From the NCBI GenBank assembly GCA_964619555.1, contig CAZUDV010000002.1:124001-188000 (forward strand): a stretch of 64,000 nt of DNA. The letters run 5' to 3'. The DNA comes from JAGOPY01 sp964619555 (GTDB lineage Bacteria; Bacteroidota; Bacteroidia; Bacteroidales; JAGOPY01). Every line of letters begins with the position of its first letter. Position 1 is the stretch's first letter. The notes under the pieces are model-generated. The model did not search any database. It saw only the letters and a program-made list of their open reading frames with translations, and was not told the DNA's origin. Positions 1 through 7,225 of this stretch are shown in pieces. A program made the position numbers and the translations under genes.

Positions 1-260
1 TCCGGCACATCCCCCTTGACAATACGATGGGCAAGCCCTTCTGCGATGGCTGTCTTACCCGTTCCCGGCTCACCGATCAGGATCGGGTTGTTTTTTGTTC
101 TCCGGGAAAGTATGTGCAATACCCGTCGTATCTCATCGTCACGACCTATGACCGGGTCCAGTTTCCCCTGTTTTGCCAGGTCATTCAGATTACGGGCGTA
201 CAAATCCAGGGACTGGTACCGGCCCCCTGAATCTCCTTTTATATTCTGATACTCATTCAT
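1..260 (-). CDS. ClpB-like AAA+ ATPase, N-terminal fragment (cut by window edge)
   Basis: This is the first 86 residues of a gene that runs off the left edge. The sequence around YARNLNDLAKQGKLDPVIGR, then DDEIRRVLHILSRRTKNNP and the Walker A motif GEPGTGKT (residues 63-70), matches the linker and first nucleotide-binding domain of ClpB-type disaggregases, which use ATP to thread aggregated proteins. Full ClpB carries an N domain of about 140 residues before this point. Here the start ATG is at 260, only about 14 residues before the conserved linker, and the same frame has a TGA seven codons upstream. The upstream 180 bases have stops in this frame, so the N domain seems absent. It could be an N-domain-less paralogue, a ClpB with an internal start, or the result of an assembly error. 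Family call is firm; ClpB versus another Clp ATPase is less so. Confidence 0.8.
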   Translation of the reverse strand, partial: MNEYQNIKGDSGGRYQSLDLYARNLNDLAKQGKLDPVIGRDDEIRRVLHILSRRTKNNPILIGEPGTGKTAIAEGLAHRIVKGDVP

Positions 261-476
261 TTCAAAAAAATTTAATCACCCAGGTTCATCAAATCACGTA
301 CCAGCCGGAAATTTACCCTAAACCACGATATTTTGTCATTCTTTTTCCGAAAAGCAATGAAATCCCGTCAGTTCGGTTTTATTCACCAGGACAATAATTC
401 AGGTTAAAAATCATTATTAGAGAATAAGGGTGTAATAAATGACAACAGCCGGGCATATGCCGATGAAAAAAAACCT
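261..476. other. Intergenic region between divergent clpB-like and T9SS genes
   Basis: No coding sequence with sensible composition is seen here. All frames reading leftward towards the Clp gene carry stops, so no Clp N domain is hidden in it. A short in-frame extension of the rightward gene, from an ATG at 439, overlaps its end but sits upstream of a promoter-like element. Confidence 0.5.
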
Positions 477-484
477 TAATTTTG
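477..484 (+). promoter_or_regulatory. Bacteroidota -7 promoter element (TAATTTTG)
   Basis: The element matches TAnnTTTG exactly and lies 9 bases before the ATG at 493. This favours 493 as the start, with a very short or absent leader. No clear TTG -33 element is seen. Confidence 0.5.
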
Positions 485-492
485 CCCCTCTC

Positions 493-1590
493 ATGAAAAT
501 CATTCAGTCATACGTTAAGAAGTTGAAGCATTTGGCCTCTATTTGCATTATGCTGGGCGCACTTCCCGTACAATCCCAGGTCGATTGCACGATTTTCTGC
601 AATTTCGAAGGCGATACGAATGTTTTCCAGAATGATACGGTCGTCTGCTACAACCAGAATATTTATCTCTTTTCGGAATTTGCGGCAAATCTGAATTATT
701 CCTGGGAACCGGGCGGGGAAACCGGCGTTATCATTACAAAACAGATCAAAGACACGACGACCTTTTATCTGACCGTATACAACGATGACAGTTCTTTTAT
801 GTGCAGGGACAGCATCACTTTTGACATTTACCCAAAAATTCAGGTTGCTTTCGAGCAGATCAGCAAGGGTTGCCCGGATGAATGCAAGGCACAGGTAAAG
901 GCCACAGCATCGGAAGGCATGCCTCCGTACCGTTATTTATGGAGCGCTGTGATGGCACCCAATGATTCTTCCCTTGCCCTGGGGCTTTGCACGGATGAAA
1001 CCTCCCATATCCTGGTCTATGATACCATGTGTGTGTTCGATACCAGTTTCCTGGCAGAAGGTTACAATTTACCGGAAATTACTGTTACCATGGTCCCGGA
1101 TTCTTTATACGAAACCAATCCCAAGGCAACTTTTTCCTTTGAAAATAACTCGGCAGATTCCATACCGCTTTCAAACTGGACCTGGGTATTTCCCGACAGT
1201 TCGAGCACTAATCTGCTGACTCCAGAATACGTATTCACGGAAACTGATTCCGTTTTGTTCATTTATGAAACGATTGACGGTTGCATCGACACCATGATCA
1301 TCGAGGTCACTGTCAAGGAATTCGAATTGCAGGTTTATAATGTATTTACCCCAAACGGAGACGGCATTAACGATTTCTATGAAATCCCGTATCTTGACCG
1401 GTACGTTTCCAATCAGCTCATTATTTTTAACCGTTGGGGCGAAAGGGTATTTGAAGCGAAGAATTACAATAATGACTGGGATGGGGGAAATTTACCGGAC
1501 GGAGTCTATTTTTACATTTTAAAATGCCAGGGATATTGGGATGAAGATGTATTCCGGGGTTCCGTATCCATCTACGGAAGTAATCACTAA
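493..1590 (+). CDS. Secreted protein with gliding-motility-associated (T9SS type B) C-terminal domain
   Basis: This is a surface or secreted protein of 365 residues. Residues 1-29 form a signal peptide (MKIIQSYVKK start, hydrophobic core, ending in PVQSQ). The middle part is beta-rich and contains PKD-like stretches such as the SNWTWVFPDSSS segment, with scattered cysteine pairs. The last 85 residues are the classic gliding-motility C-terminal domain: NVFTPNGDGINDFYEIP, then IFNRWGERVFE, NDWDGG and LPDGVYFYIL. In this phylum the domain directs export through the type IX secretion system. The open frame extends to 439, but a promoter element at 477-484 and the signal peptide favour 493. The ligand or function is unknown. 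Confidence 0.85.
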   Translation: MKIIQSYVKKLKHLASICIMLGALPVQSQVDCTIFCNFEGDTNVFQNDTVVCYNQNIYLFSEFAANLNYSWEPGGETGVIITKQIKDTTTFYLTVYNDDSSFMCRDSITFDIYPKIQVAFEQISKGCPDECKAQVKATASEGMPPYRYLWSAVMAPNDSSLALGLCTDETSHILVYDTMCVFDTSFLAEGYNLPEITVTMVPDSLYETNPKATFSFENNSADSIPLSNWTWVFPDSSSTNLLTPEYVFTETDSVLFIYETIDGCIDTMIIEVTVKEFELQVYNVFTPNGDGINDFYEIPYLDRYVSNQLIIFNRWGERVFEAKNYNNDWDGGNLPDGVYFYILKCQGYWDEDVFRGSVSIYGSNH

Positions 1591-1616
1591 CTGATCTCTT
1601 GATGAATTGCCGAATG

Positions 1617-2069
1617 ATGAAGGTTATTAAGATACTCACGATTATAGCGTCAGTCATCCTTTTTGCCTGTTCGGGCAATACGGACCGGGTACCAGCATCC
1701 GTTGTCAATGTTCCCAACTCAGCCTCGGGGAGCACGACGGATGGCATCCCGAAATTTGAATTCATAAAGACCGAACATGATTTCGGGAAGGTCATCGAGG
1801 GCGAAAAGGTGACGTTTGCCTTCAAATTCAAAAATTCCGGAAATGCGGACCTGGTCATTGCCAACATCAGCGCGACTTGCGGGTGCACGGCTACCGAATA
1901 TCCCAGGACACCGGTTAAACCTGGTGAAGAGAACTTCATAAAGGTGACTTTCGACAGCGCCGGGAAGGAAGGTTTCCAGCACAAAACCATCACCATTGCG
2001 GCGAATACGCAACCCAGCAACACAACCCTGGCAGTTAAAGCGAAGGTATTTACACCTGAGAAAGATTGA
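1617..2069 (+). CDS. DUF1573 lipoprotein
   Basis: This is a predicted lipoprotein of 150 residues: a hydrophobic N-terminus runs to a lipobox ILFAC with Cys18. The rest is a DUF1573 immunoglobulin-like (ASH/MSP-type) domain, recognised by KTEHDFGKVIEGEKV, the Cys-containing ISATCGCTATEYP motif and the KVTFDSAGKEGFQ strand. Function is unknown; such proteins are very common in the Bacteroidota and often precede yajC, as here. ATG codons at 1602, 1614 and 1617 are all possible; 1617 gives the most compact signal sequence. It starts the run DUF1573 - yajC - ybbR-like - coaE on one strand. Confidence 0.85.
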   Translation: MKVIKILTIIASVILFACSGNTDRVPASVVNVPNSASGSTTDGIPKFEFIKTEHDFGKVIEGEKVTFAFKFKNSGNADLVIANISATCGCTATEYPRTPVKPGEENFIKVTFDSAGKEGFQHKTITIAANTQPSNTTLAVKAKVFTPEKD

Positions 2070-2152
2070 TGCGGAATTATAAAAGTCAGGGACCGGGCCG
2101 AAGGAAATTTTAATCAACAGAAAGAAGAATTAAGAAAAATAAAATTTAAGAC

Positions 2153-2488
2153 ATGAATTTGTATCACATTTTACTATTTGCACCGCCACAGGGACAGGAA
2201 GGCGGATCGGGCAGCGGCCTGATGTCATTCCTTCCACTGATCCTTATCATTGTCGTGTTCTACTTTTTCTTCATCCGGCCGCAGATGAGAAAGAGCAAAG
2301 AGCAGAAGAAATTCAGGGAGGCCCTGAAAAAAGGCGATAAGGTGATCACCATCGGCGGCCTGCATGGAAAGATCGCTGAAATTGATGAAACAACCGTGAC
2401 GCTTGACGTTGGGAATCAGGTTAAAATGACCTTTGAGAAATCTGCCATAGCGATGGATACTTCCTCGCAAATCGGCCAGGCTAAATAA
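2153..2488 (+). CDS. yajC: Preprotein translocase subunit YajC
   Basis: This is a small inner-membrane protein of 111 residues associated with SecDF and the Sec translocon. A single transmembrane helix (about 22-41, LMSFLPLILIIVVFYFFFI) is followed by RPQMRKSKEQKKFREALKKGDKVITIGGLHGKI, the YajC signature, and a small basic/beta domain. Length matches the family. An Ala/Gly/Gln-rich N-terminal stretch precedes the helix, as usual in this phylum. It sits between the DUF1573 gene and the YbbR-like gene. Confidence 0.95.
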   Translation: MNLYHILLFAPPQGQEGGSGSGLMSFLPLILIIVVFYFFFIRPQMRKSKEQKKFREALKKGDKVITIGGLHGKIAEIDETTVTLDVGNQVKMTFEKSAIAMDTSSQIGQAK

Positions 2489-2540
2489 GGTTTTTTGTTT
2501 CATTCCCTGCTCATCAGGCATCTTTCTTAAAACCGGTTTC

Positions 2541-3539
2541 ATGAAGAGCAGCCTATACGAACTATTCCGATCGGCATTCGGACCGAAGGATGAGAAATTC
2601 CGGCAAAGGATTTCCATCTTCCTGGTTTGCCTCGTGATATCTATCATCATCTGGTTTTCAGTAAAGCTCGCCAATAACTTTGCTACGGTAATAGAATTGC
2701 CTGTTACCTTTTCCAATATCCCGAAAAACAAAGTGTTGACGGGATTGTCAGATAGTGTCCTGTATGTCGAGGTAGTCGAAAAAGGGTCGGATTTGTTTCG
2801 GTTGCAATACATCCAGAAGATCAGCTCCGCCACGATCAGTCTTAAGAACATCTCGCTATATCACAGCAATGGCACATATACCGGTATAGTTAATCCTTCC
2901 ATATTTATAAATGATATCGAGCATGAACACGGTCTGATGGGGAAGATCATTTCCATAAAGCCTGATACGATCTTCCTGACTTTTGAAAACCTGAAATCGA
3001 AAAAATTACCGGTAAAAGTTGTCATGGATGTAACGTATGAGAAGGAGTTCATGCCCTATGGCCCCGTGCTGCTGGAGCCAGACAGTGTCCAGGTGAAAGG
3101 TCCCGTCAAACTGATGGAAGGATTGGACGGGGCATTTCTCGGGATCCTTCATGATAAGAACCTGAAATCGACAACTACTCTGACCTTGCCGTTTACAAAA
3201 GATTCTGTCAACAGGTTGCTAGAATTTACGCCCGGCGAAATTAAGGTCACCATACCGGTAGAAAGGTACACCGAATCAGAGATCACTTCAAATATCAAAG
3301 TCATCGATAACCGGGATGAAAAGGTCAAGATCTTTCCGGACAGGGCAAAAGTATATTTTAAAATCGCGCTGAAAGATTACCCAAAAATCGAACCTGGTAT
3401 GATTAGTATAGCAGCTGATTTTTCGGACGTCAATTACACGGAAGATGACAAAGTCAGGTTACAGGTCTTGAACCATCCGGATTACATCCAGATCAATAAA
3501 ATTGAGCCCGAAAAAGTTGAATTTATCATCATTAAATAA
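2541..3539 (+). CDS. YbbR-like domain protein
   Basis: This is a 332-residue membrane-anchored protein. One transmembrane helix lies at about 25-43 (RISIFLVCLVISIIIWFSV), followed by extracytoplasmic beta-rich YbbR-like repeats, for example LPVTFSNIPKN, LPVKVVMDVTY and VQVKGPVKLMEGLD. In Firmicutes YbbR/CdaR regulates the c-di-AMP cyclase CdaA; no cyclase gene is visible here, so that role cannot be transferred. The stop codon overlaps the coaE start by one base (TAATG), which indicates translational coupling. The order yajC - ybbR-like - coaE is typical of the phylum. Confidence 0.8.
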   Translation: MKSSLYELFRSAFGPKDEKFRQRISIFLVCLVISIIIWFSVKLANNFATVIELPVTFSNIPKNKVLTGLSDSVLYVEVVEKGSDLFRLQYIQKISSATISLKNISLYHSNGTYTGIVNPSIFINDIEHEHGLMGKIISIKPDTIFLTFENLKSKKLPVKVVMDVTYEKEFMPYGPVLLEPDSVQVKGPVKLMEGLDGAFLGILHDKNLKSTTTLTLPFTKDSVNRLLEFTPGEIKVTIPVERYTESEITSNIKVIDNRDEKVKIFPDRAKVYFKIALKDYPKIEPGMISIAADFSDVNYTEDDKVRLQVLNHPDYIQINKIEPEKVEFIIIK

Positions 3540-4138
3540 TGCTGAAAGTCGGACTCACCGGAAATATTGGCAGCGGTAAAACGGTTGTATCCGGTATTTT
3601 CAGTAAACTCGGAGTACCGGTGTTCTATGCCGACAATGAAGCCAGGAAATTGTATGAAAGACTGGAGGTTAAAGTCATCCTGAAAAGTGTTTTCGGGGGG
3701 ACCATATTCAATGACAACGATGAAATTGACAGGAGTATCCTTGCCGGGATCGTCTTTAATGACCCGGTGAAATTGCGAACATTGAATCAGGTCATCCATC
3801 CACTGGTAAGGGAGTCATTCGGGAGGTGGACACTGGACCACAAAGACCACCTTTATTTGCTCTATGAAGCAGCTATATTGTTTGAAAGCGGCTATTATAA
3901 AGATCTGGACAGGATCGTCCTTGTGATGGCTCCGGAAGAGCTGAGGATCAAGAGAGTAATGGAACGGGACAACTCCGACCGTGAGGAAGTGCTGAATCGC
4001 ATCTCCAACCAATGGGCTGAAGATAAGAAAGTCCCGATGGCCGATTTTATCATCCGGAATGACGGGAAAGAAATGCTGATCCCTCAGGTGATGGATGTCC
4101 ACAGGAAGATCTTATCTTTGGTCAATGATCAACTGTAA
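3539..4138 (+). CDS. coaE: Dephospho-CoA kinase
   Basis: This enzyme phosphorylates the 3'-hydroxyl of dephospho-CoA with ATP, the last step of coenzyme A synthesis, in the cytoplasm. The P-loop GLTGNIGSGKT is at residues 5-15, followed by VFYADNEARKLYE (substrate-binding Asp) and IHPLVRESFGRW. The LLYEAAILFESGYYKDLD segment and RIVLVMAPEELRIKRVMERD with the lid arginines complete the family pattern. Length (199) is normal. It overlaps the preceding YbbR-like gene by one base. Confidence 0.95.
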   Translation: MLKVGLTGNIGSGKTVVSGIFSKLGVPVFYADNEARKLYERLEVKVILKSVFGGTIFNDNDEIDRSILAGIVFNDPVKLRTLNQVIHPLVRESFGRWTLDHKDHLYLLYEAAILFESGYYKDLDRIVLVMAPEELRIKRVMERDNSDREEVLNRISNQWAEDKKVPMADFIIRNDGKEMLIPQVMDVHRKILSLVNDQL

Positions 4139-4174
4139 GCAGGTATAAGGATTAAGAATCGGGAATCTGATATA

Positions 4175-4182
4175 TAAATTTG
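4175..4182 (+). promoter_or_regulatory. -7 promoter element (TAAATTTG)
   Basis: Exact TAnnTTTG match 13 bases before the ATG at 4196. It suggests that the 4196 gene has its own promoter besides read-through from coaE. Confidence 0.5.
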
Positions 4183-4195
4183 AATCCAACTCATT

Positions 4196-4726
4196 ATGGC
4201 AGAACTGATATTCGGAATAGGTTCCAGGGTAAAACATCCAAAATTTGGTGCCGGGGTGGTTATCCAGGTCTGGTCGGACAGTTATGAAATCGTATTTATG
4301 GATCATGGGCTGAAACAGGTCATACATGGCACCGATCAGCTGGAAGTCATCGATTATCGAAGCGAGGAGCCCGACCAGCTTAGTTTTGCCAAAGTAGAAA
4401 AGGCTCTGGTAAGGATCCTGCGGCGTATTACCGATCTCCAGGAAACAGTTCCGCTAGGAAATAAATGGACCGGGGGAAAGATGATCCTTCAACCTGCCGA
4501 TCCGGTCCTGCAACCTAAGGAAATCCCAATTGAGACATTCTTCCATAAGGTAGTCATGTTGCGTGACCGGCTGAGGGTCATGGAACAAAAAGTCAATTCC
4601 AGCAATTTGTCTGACGAGGAAAAGGTGGATATCCAGCAGTATATCACCCGGATCTACGGCAGCCTGACAACCTTCAATGTCCTGTTTGCCAATAAGGACG
4701 ATCAGTTTGTGGGGGAGAAGAGTTAG
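4196..4726 (+). CDS. Conserved hypothetical with Tudor/CarD-like N-terminal motif
   Basis: A 176-residue soluble protein of unknown function. The N-terminus (FGIGSRVKHPKFGAGVVIQV, then YEIVFMDHGLKQVIH) resembles the small beta-barrel at the C-terminus of UvrD/PcrA helicases and CarD-type RNA-polymerase-binding domains, which start with a similar HPKFGxGxV turn. The C-terminal half (from about residue 105) is helical, with IPIETFFHKVVMLRDRLRVMEQKVN, and resembles a dimerising coiled coil. No enzyme motif is seen. A role in binding nucleic acid or polymerase is only an inference from the barrel motif. It converges with dapD. Confidence 0.6.
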   Translation: MAELIFGIGSRVKHPKFGAGVVIQVWSDSYEIVFMDHGLKQVIHGTDQLEVIDYRSEEPDQLSFAKVEKALVRILRRITDLQETVPLGNKWTGGKMILQPADPVLQPKEIPIETFFHKVVMLRDRLRVMEQKVNSSNLSDEEKVDIQQYITRIYGSLTTFNVLFANKDDQFVGEKS

Positions 4727-4762
4727 GGTGGTTGTTTCTTGTTTCTTGTTTTACTGAAGATT

Positions 4763-5581
4763 TCAGATTTGGACGCCAAAATCCCTCAGTGCTTCATTCA
4801 ATGATGTTTTGAGGTCGGTTGAAGCTGTTCGCTGACCGATTATGAGGGCGCAGGGGACCTGGTAGGTACCGGCGGAAAAGGTCTTGGGATAAGTGCCGGG
4901 GATGACCACGGATCGTGGAGGCACAACGCCTTTGTATTCGACAGGCTCCATACCTGTTACATCAATTATCCGGCTCGATGCCGTTAATACCGTACCAGCT
5001 CCAAGCACCGCTTCCCTTCCCACTTTCACCCCTTCTACCACGATACACCTCGAACCGATGAAGCAATTGTCTTCGATAATGACAGGCGATGCCTGTACCG
5101 GCTCCAGTACGCCGCCGATCCCAACACCGCCGCTCAGGTGGACATTTTTCCCAACCTGTGCGCATGAGCCAACTGTAGCCCAGGTATCAACCATTGTTCC
5201 GGAATCAACGTATGCGCCAATATTCACATAAGATGGCATGAGTATAACCCCGGGAGCCAGGTAGGAGCCATAACGGGCGATCGCATGCGGTACAACCCTG
5301 ATCCCCTTATCGGCAAAATTCCTCTTTAAAGGGATCTTGTCATGAAATTCCATGGGGCCGGCTTCCAACGACTCCATGTCCCGGATCAGGAAATACAGAA
5401 TGACGGCCATTTTAATCCATTCATTCAGCTTCCAGCCATCACCCAGAGGCTCAGATACCCTGACCCTGCCAGCATCCAGCATTGATATAGTTTCCAGAAT
5501 AGCCATCCTGACCGGTTCTTCCGACAGAAGCGTGCGGTCATCCCATGCCGATTCGATAATGCCTTTTAATCGTTCTGCCAT
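4763..5581 (-). CDS. dapD: Tetrahydrodipicolinate N-succinyltransferase
   Basis: This enzyme transfers succinyl from succinyl-CoA to tetrahydrodipicolinate in the succinylase branch of lysine and diaminopimelate synthesis. The 272-residue protein has the left-handed parallel beta-helix hexapeptide repeats of the family (VVPHAIARYGSYLAPGVILM, NIGAYVDSGTMVDTWATVGS, CAQVGKNVHLSGGVGIGGVL) and the DapD-specific C-terminus with VVPPRSVVIPGT. The open frame extends 32 codons further upstream, but that extension is hydrophobic and crosses the promoter. ATG at 5581 gives MAERLKGIIESAWDDR, the usual N-terminus, and lies about 20 bases after a TAACTTTG element. Confidence 0.93.
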   Translation of the reverse strand: MAERLKGIIESAWDDRTLLSEEPVRMAILETISMLDAGRVRVSEPLGDGWKLNEWIKMAVILYFLIRDMESLEAGPMEFHDKIPLKRNFADKGIRVVPHAIARYGSYLAPGVILMPSYVNIGAYVDSGTMVDTWATVGSCAQVGKNVHLSGGVGIGGVLEPVQASPVIIEDNCFIGSRCIVVEGVKVGREAVLGAGTVLTASSRIIDVTGMEPVEYKGVVPPRSVVIPGTYPKTFSAGTYQVPCALIIGQRTASTDLKTSLNEALRDFGVQI

Positions 5582-5602
5582 CTCATCAAATGGTTTAGAA
5601 CC

Positions 5603-5610
5603 CAAAGTTA
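5603..5610 (-). promoter_or_regulatory. -7 promoter element for dapD (TAACTTTG)
   Basis: Exact TAnnTTTG match on the minus strand, 21 bases before the dapD ATG at 5581. It lies only 13 bases from the opposing ruvX -7 element, so the two promoters overlap back to back. Confidence 0.55.
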
Positions 5611-5623
5611 AAGAAGATATGAT

Positions 5624-5631
5624 TACCTTTG
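5624..5631 (+). promoter_or_regulatory. -7 promoter element for ruvX (TACCTTTG)
   Basis: Exact TAnnTTTG match followed by CAGCG, 26 bases before the ruvX ATG at 5658. A polymerase here would occupy the upstream region of dapD. Confidence 0.55.
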
Positions 5632-5657
5632 CAGCGTAAAAACAATCGAAAACCAAG

Positions 5658-6095
5658 ATGGGCAGGATATTGGCCATAGATTACGGAAGAAAACGCTGCG
5701 GGCTGGCCGTTACTGACGAACTGCAGATCATTGCCACCGGGCTTGCAACCGTGTCCGCCCATGAGCTGCTGGATTATCTTAAAAATTATGCTTCCCGGGA
5801 AAAGATCGAGGTTTTTGTCGTCGGAGAACCAAAACAATTGAACAATCAGCCCTCGGAAGCGTTACAATATATCAAACCATTCATTACCAGGCTGATGAAA
5901 GAGTTTCCCAGTATACCGGTAGAAATGCTGGATGAGCGATTCACTTCCAGGATGGCCGTGCAGGCGATGATCGATAGCGGATTGAAAAAAAAGGACCGTC
6001 AGGATAAATCCCTTGTAGACACAATCAGTGCAACCATCCTGCTTCAATCATACCTGGAGAGCAGAAGACACCAATCTAATAGAAATTTGAAATGA
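5658..6095 (+). CDS. ruvX: Holliday junction resolvase-like protein RuvX/YqgF
   Basis: This is a 145-residue RNase H-fold nuclease of the YqgF family, linked to Holliday junction resolution and to 16S rRNA 5'-end maturation in other bacteria. The N-terminal metal-site motif ILAIDYGRKRCGLAVTD (Asp8), the central VFVVGEPKQLNN strand and the MLDERFTS motif are present. The late LVDTISATILLQSYL helix carries the third acidic residue. Length is normal. The stop codon overlaps the def start by four bases (ATGA), so the two are co-translated. Confidence 0.92.
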   Translation: MGRILAIDYGRKRCGLAVTDELQIIATGLATVSAHELLDYLKNYASREKIEVFVVGEPKQLNNQPSEALQYIKPFITRLMKEFPSIPVEMLDERFTSRMAVQAMIDSGLKKKDRQDKSLVDTISATILLQSYLESRRHQSNRNLK

Positions 6096-6667
6096 TCCTA
6101 CCAATTGTAGCATACGGGCACCCTACCCTTCGGAAGGTTGCCAAAGAAATTGACCCTGATTACCCCGGGCTGGGACAATTGATCGAAGATATGTATGAAA
6201 CCATGTATTCTTCCAAGGGAGTAGGACTTGCGGCTCCGCAGGTGAACCGGGGAATCCGCCTTTTTGTGATTGATGCGACACCTTATGCGGAAGATAATCC
6301 CGAGCTTAATGGATTTAAGAAAGTATTCATCAATCCCTATATTATAGAAGAAACGGGTGACGACCTGGTATTTAATGAAGGTTGCCTTAGCATACCCGAT
6401 ATCCGGGAGGATGTCACCCGTAAGTCACGGATCAGAATCCGTTATCTGGATTCTGCTTTTAACGTTCATGATGAATATTTCGAAGGGGTCATCGCCCGGA
6501 TCATACAACATGAATACGACCACCTGGAAGCAAAATTGTTTGTCGACCGAATCAGCTCACTGAGGAAAATGTTGCTGAAACGGAAACTCCAGGACATTTC
6601 AACCGGGAATATAAAAGTGGATTACAAGATGATCTTCCCGGTTCAGAAAAAGCGGGTCCGCGTTTAG
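6092..6667 (+). CDS. def: Peptide deformylase
   Basis: This metalloenzyme removes the formyl group from the N-terminal methionine of new proteins. All three family motifs are present: GVGLAAPQV (about 44-52), EGCLSIP (about 96-102, with the metal-binding Cys) and QHEYDHL (about 137-143, HExxH-type metal ligands and catalytic Glu). Length is 191, normal for type I deformylase with the short C-terminal extension common in Bacteroidota. It overlaps ruvX by four bases. Confidence 0.96.
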   Translation: MILPIVAYGHPTLRKVAKEIDPDYPGLGQLIEDMYETMYSSKGVGLAAPQVNRGIRLFVIDATPYAEDNPELNGFKKVFINPYIIEETGDDLVFNEGCLSIPDIREDVTRKSRIRIRYLDSAFNVHDEYFEGVIARIIQHEYDHLEAKLFVDRISSLRKMLLKRKLQDISTGNIKVDYKMIFPVQKKRVRV

Positions 6668-6703
6668 GCGATCCTGTAGTTATACAACTCTAAATAACTT
6701 ATT

Positions 6704-7225
6704 ATGAGGTTTTTTCGCGTTACTTCAGGTTTGATGGCTTTAGTCCTCATTTTGGCCCAGTGTTCCAAAAATCCGAAAGCAAGAATAGAAAAATTACAGC
6801 ATGAGATGAGTGCCCCGGATTTCAAATTTGACGAAAAAGGTCTTCAGGTGGCGGATGATCTGATCAATGCTTACGTGGCCTATGCCGATACTTTAAAAAA
6901 GGATCCGGATGCCCCCCGGTTTCTATTCGAAGCCGGAAACCTGGCTATGAACCTCAACCAGAACACCAGGTCTATGGAATTGTTCAACCGGATCATATAC
7001 CAGTATCCTGATTTTGAAAAAGTACCCGATTGTCTGTTCCTGCTGGGTTATATTTACGAAAACAACTTGCAGAACTATGGCAAAGCCAAAGAAATCTATG
7101 AAGATTTCCTCCGCCGTTATCCCGACCATGACTTTGCCGATGATGCCAGGATATCCCTCCAAAACCTCGGGAAACCGCTTGAAGAACTGGTCAAGGAATT
7201 CGAATCCCGCAACCAGGTGAATTGA
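6704..7225 (+). CDS. TPR lipoprotein
   Basis: This is a predicted lipoprotein of 173 residues with a lipobox ILAQC (Cys20). The mature part has two to three tetratricopeptide repeats: RFLFEAGNLAMNLNQNTRSM, then CLFLLGYIYENNLQNYGKAK and YEDFLRRYPDHDFADDAR. The layout resembles the outer-membrane assembly lipoprotein BamD or YbgF-type TPR proteins but it is shorter than BamD. A scaffolding role at the envelope is likely; a specific partner cannot be read from the sequence. It lies 36 bases after def on the same strand and converges with the DUF2851 gene. Confidence 0.75.
   Translation: MRFFRVTSGLMALVLILAQCSKNPKARIEKLQHEMSAPDFKFDEKGLQVADDLINAYVAYADTLKKDPDAPRFLFEAGNLAMNLNQNTRSMELFNRIIYQYPDFEKVPDCLFLLGYIYENNLQNYGKAKEIYEDFLRRYPDHDFADDARISLQNLGKPLEELVKEFESRNQVN

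Noticed and set aside
261..476. Hidden Clp N domain displaced by a frameshift
   Set aside because: I read the three frames towards the Clp gene; all have stops and none shows the helical Clp_N pattern.
1427..2117. Long open frames on the minus strand opposite the T9SS and DUF1573 genes
   Set aside because: They are shadows of real plus-strand genes: no sensible start context, no domain, and codon pattern of an antisense frame.
5582..5677. N-terminal extension of dapD with a hydrophobic start
   Set aside because: It lies upstream of the dapD promoter element and covers the ruvX promoter; ATG 5581 gives the normal DapD N-terminus.
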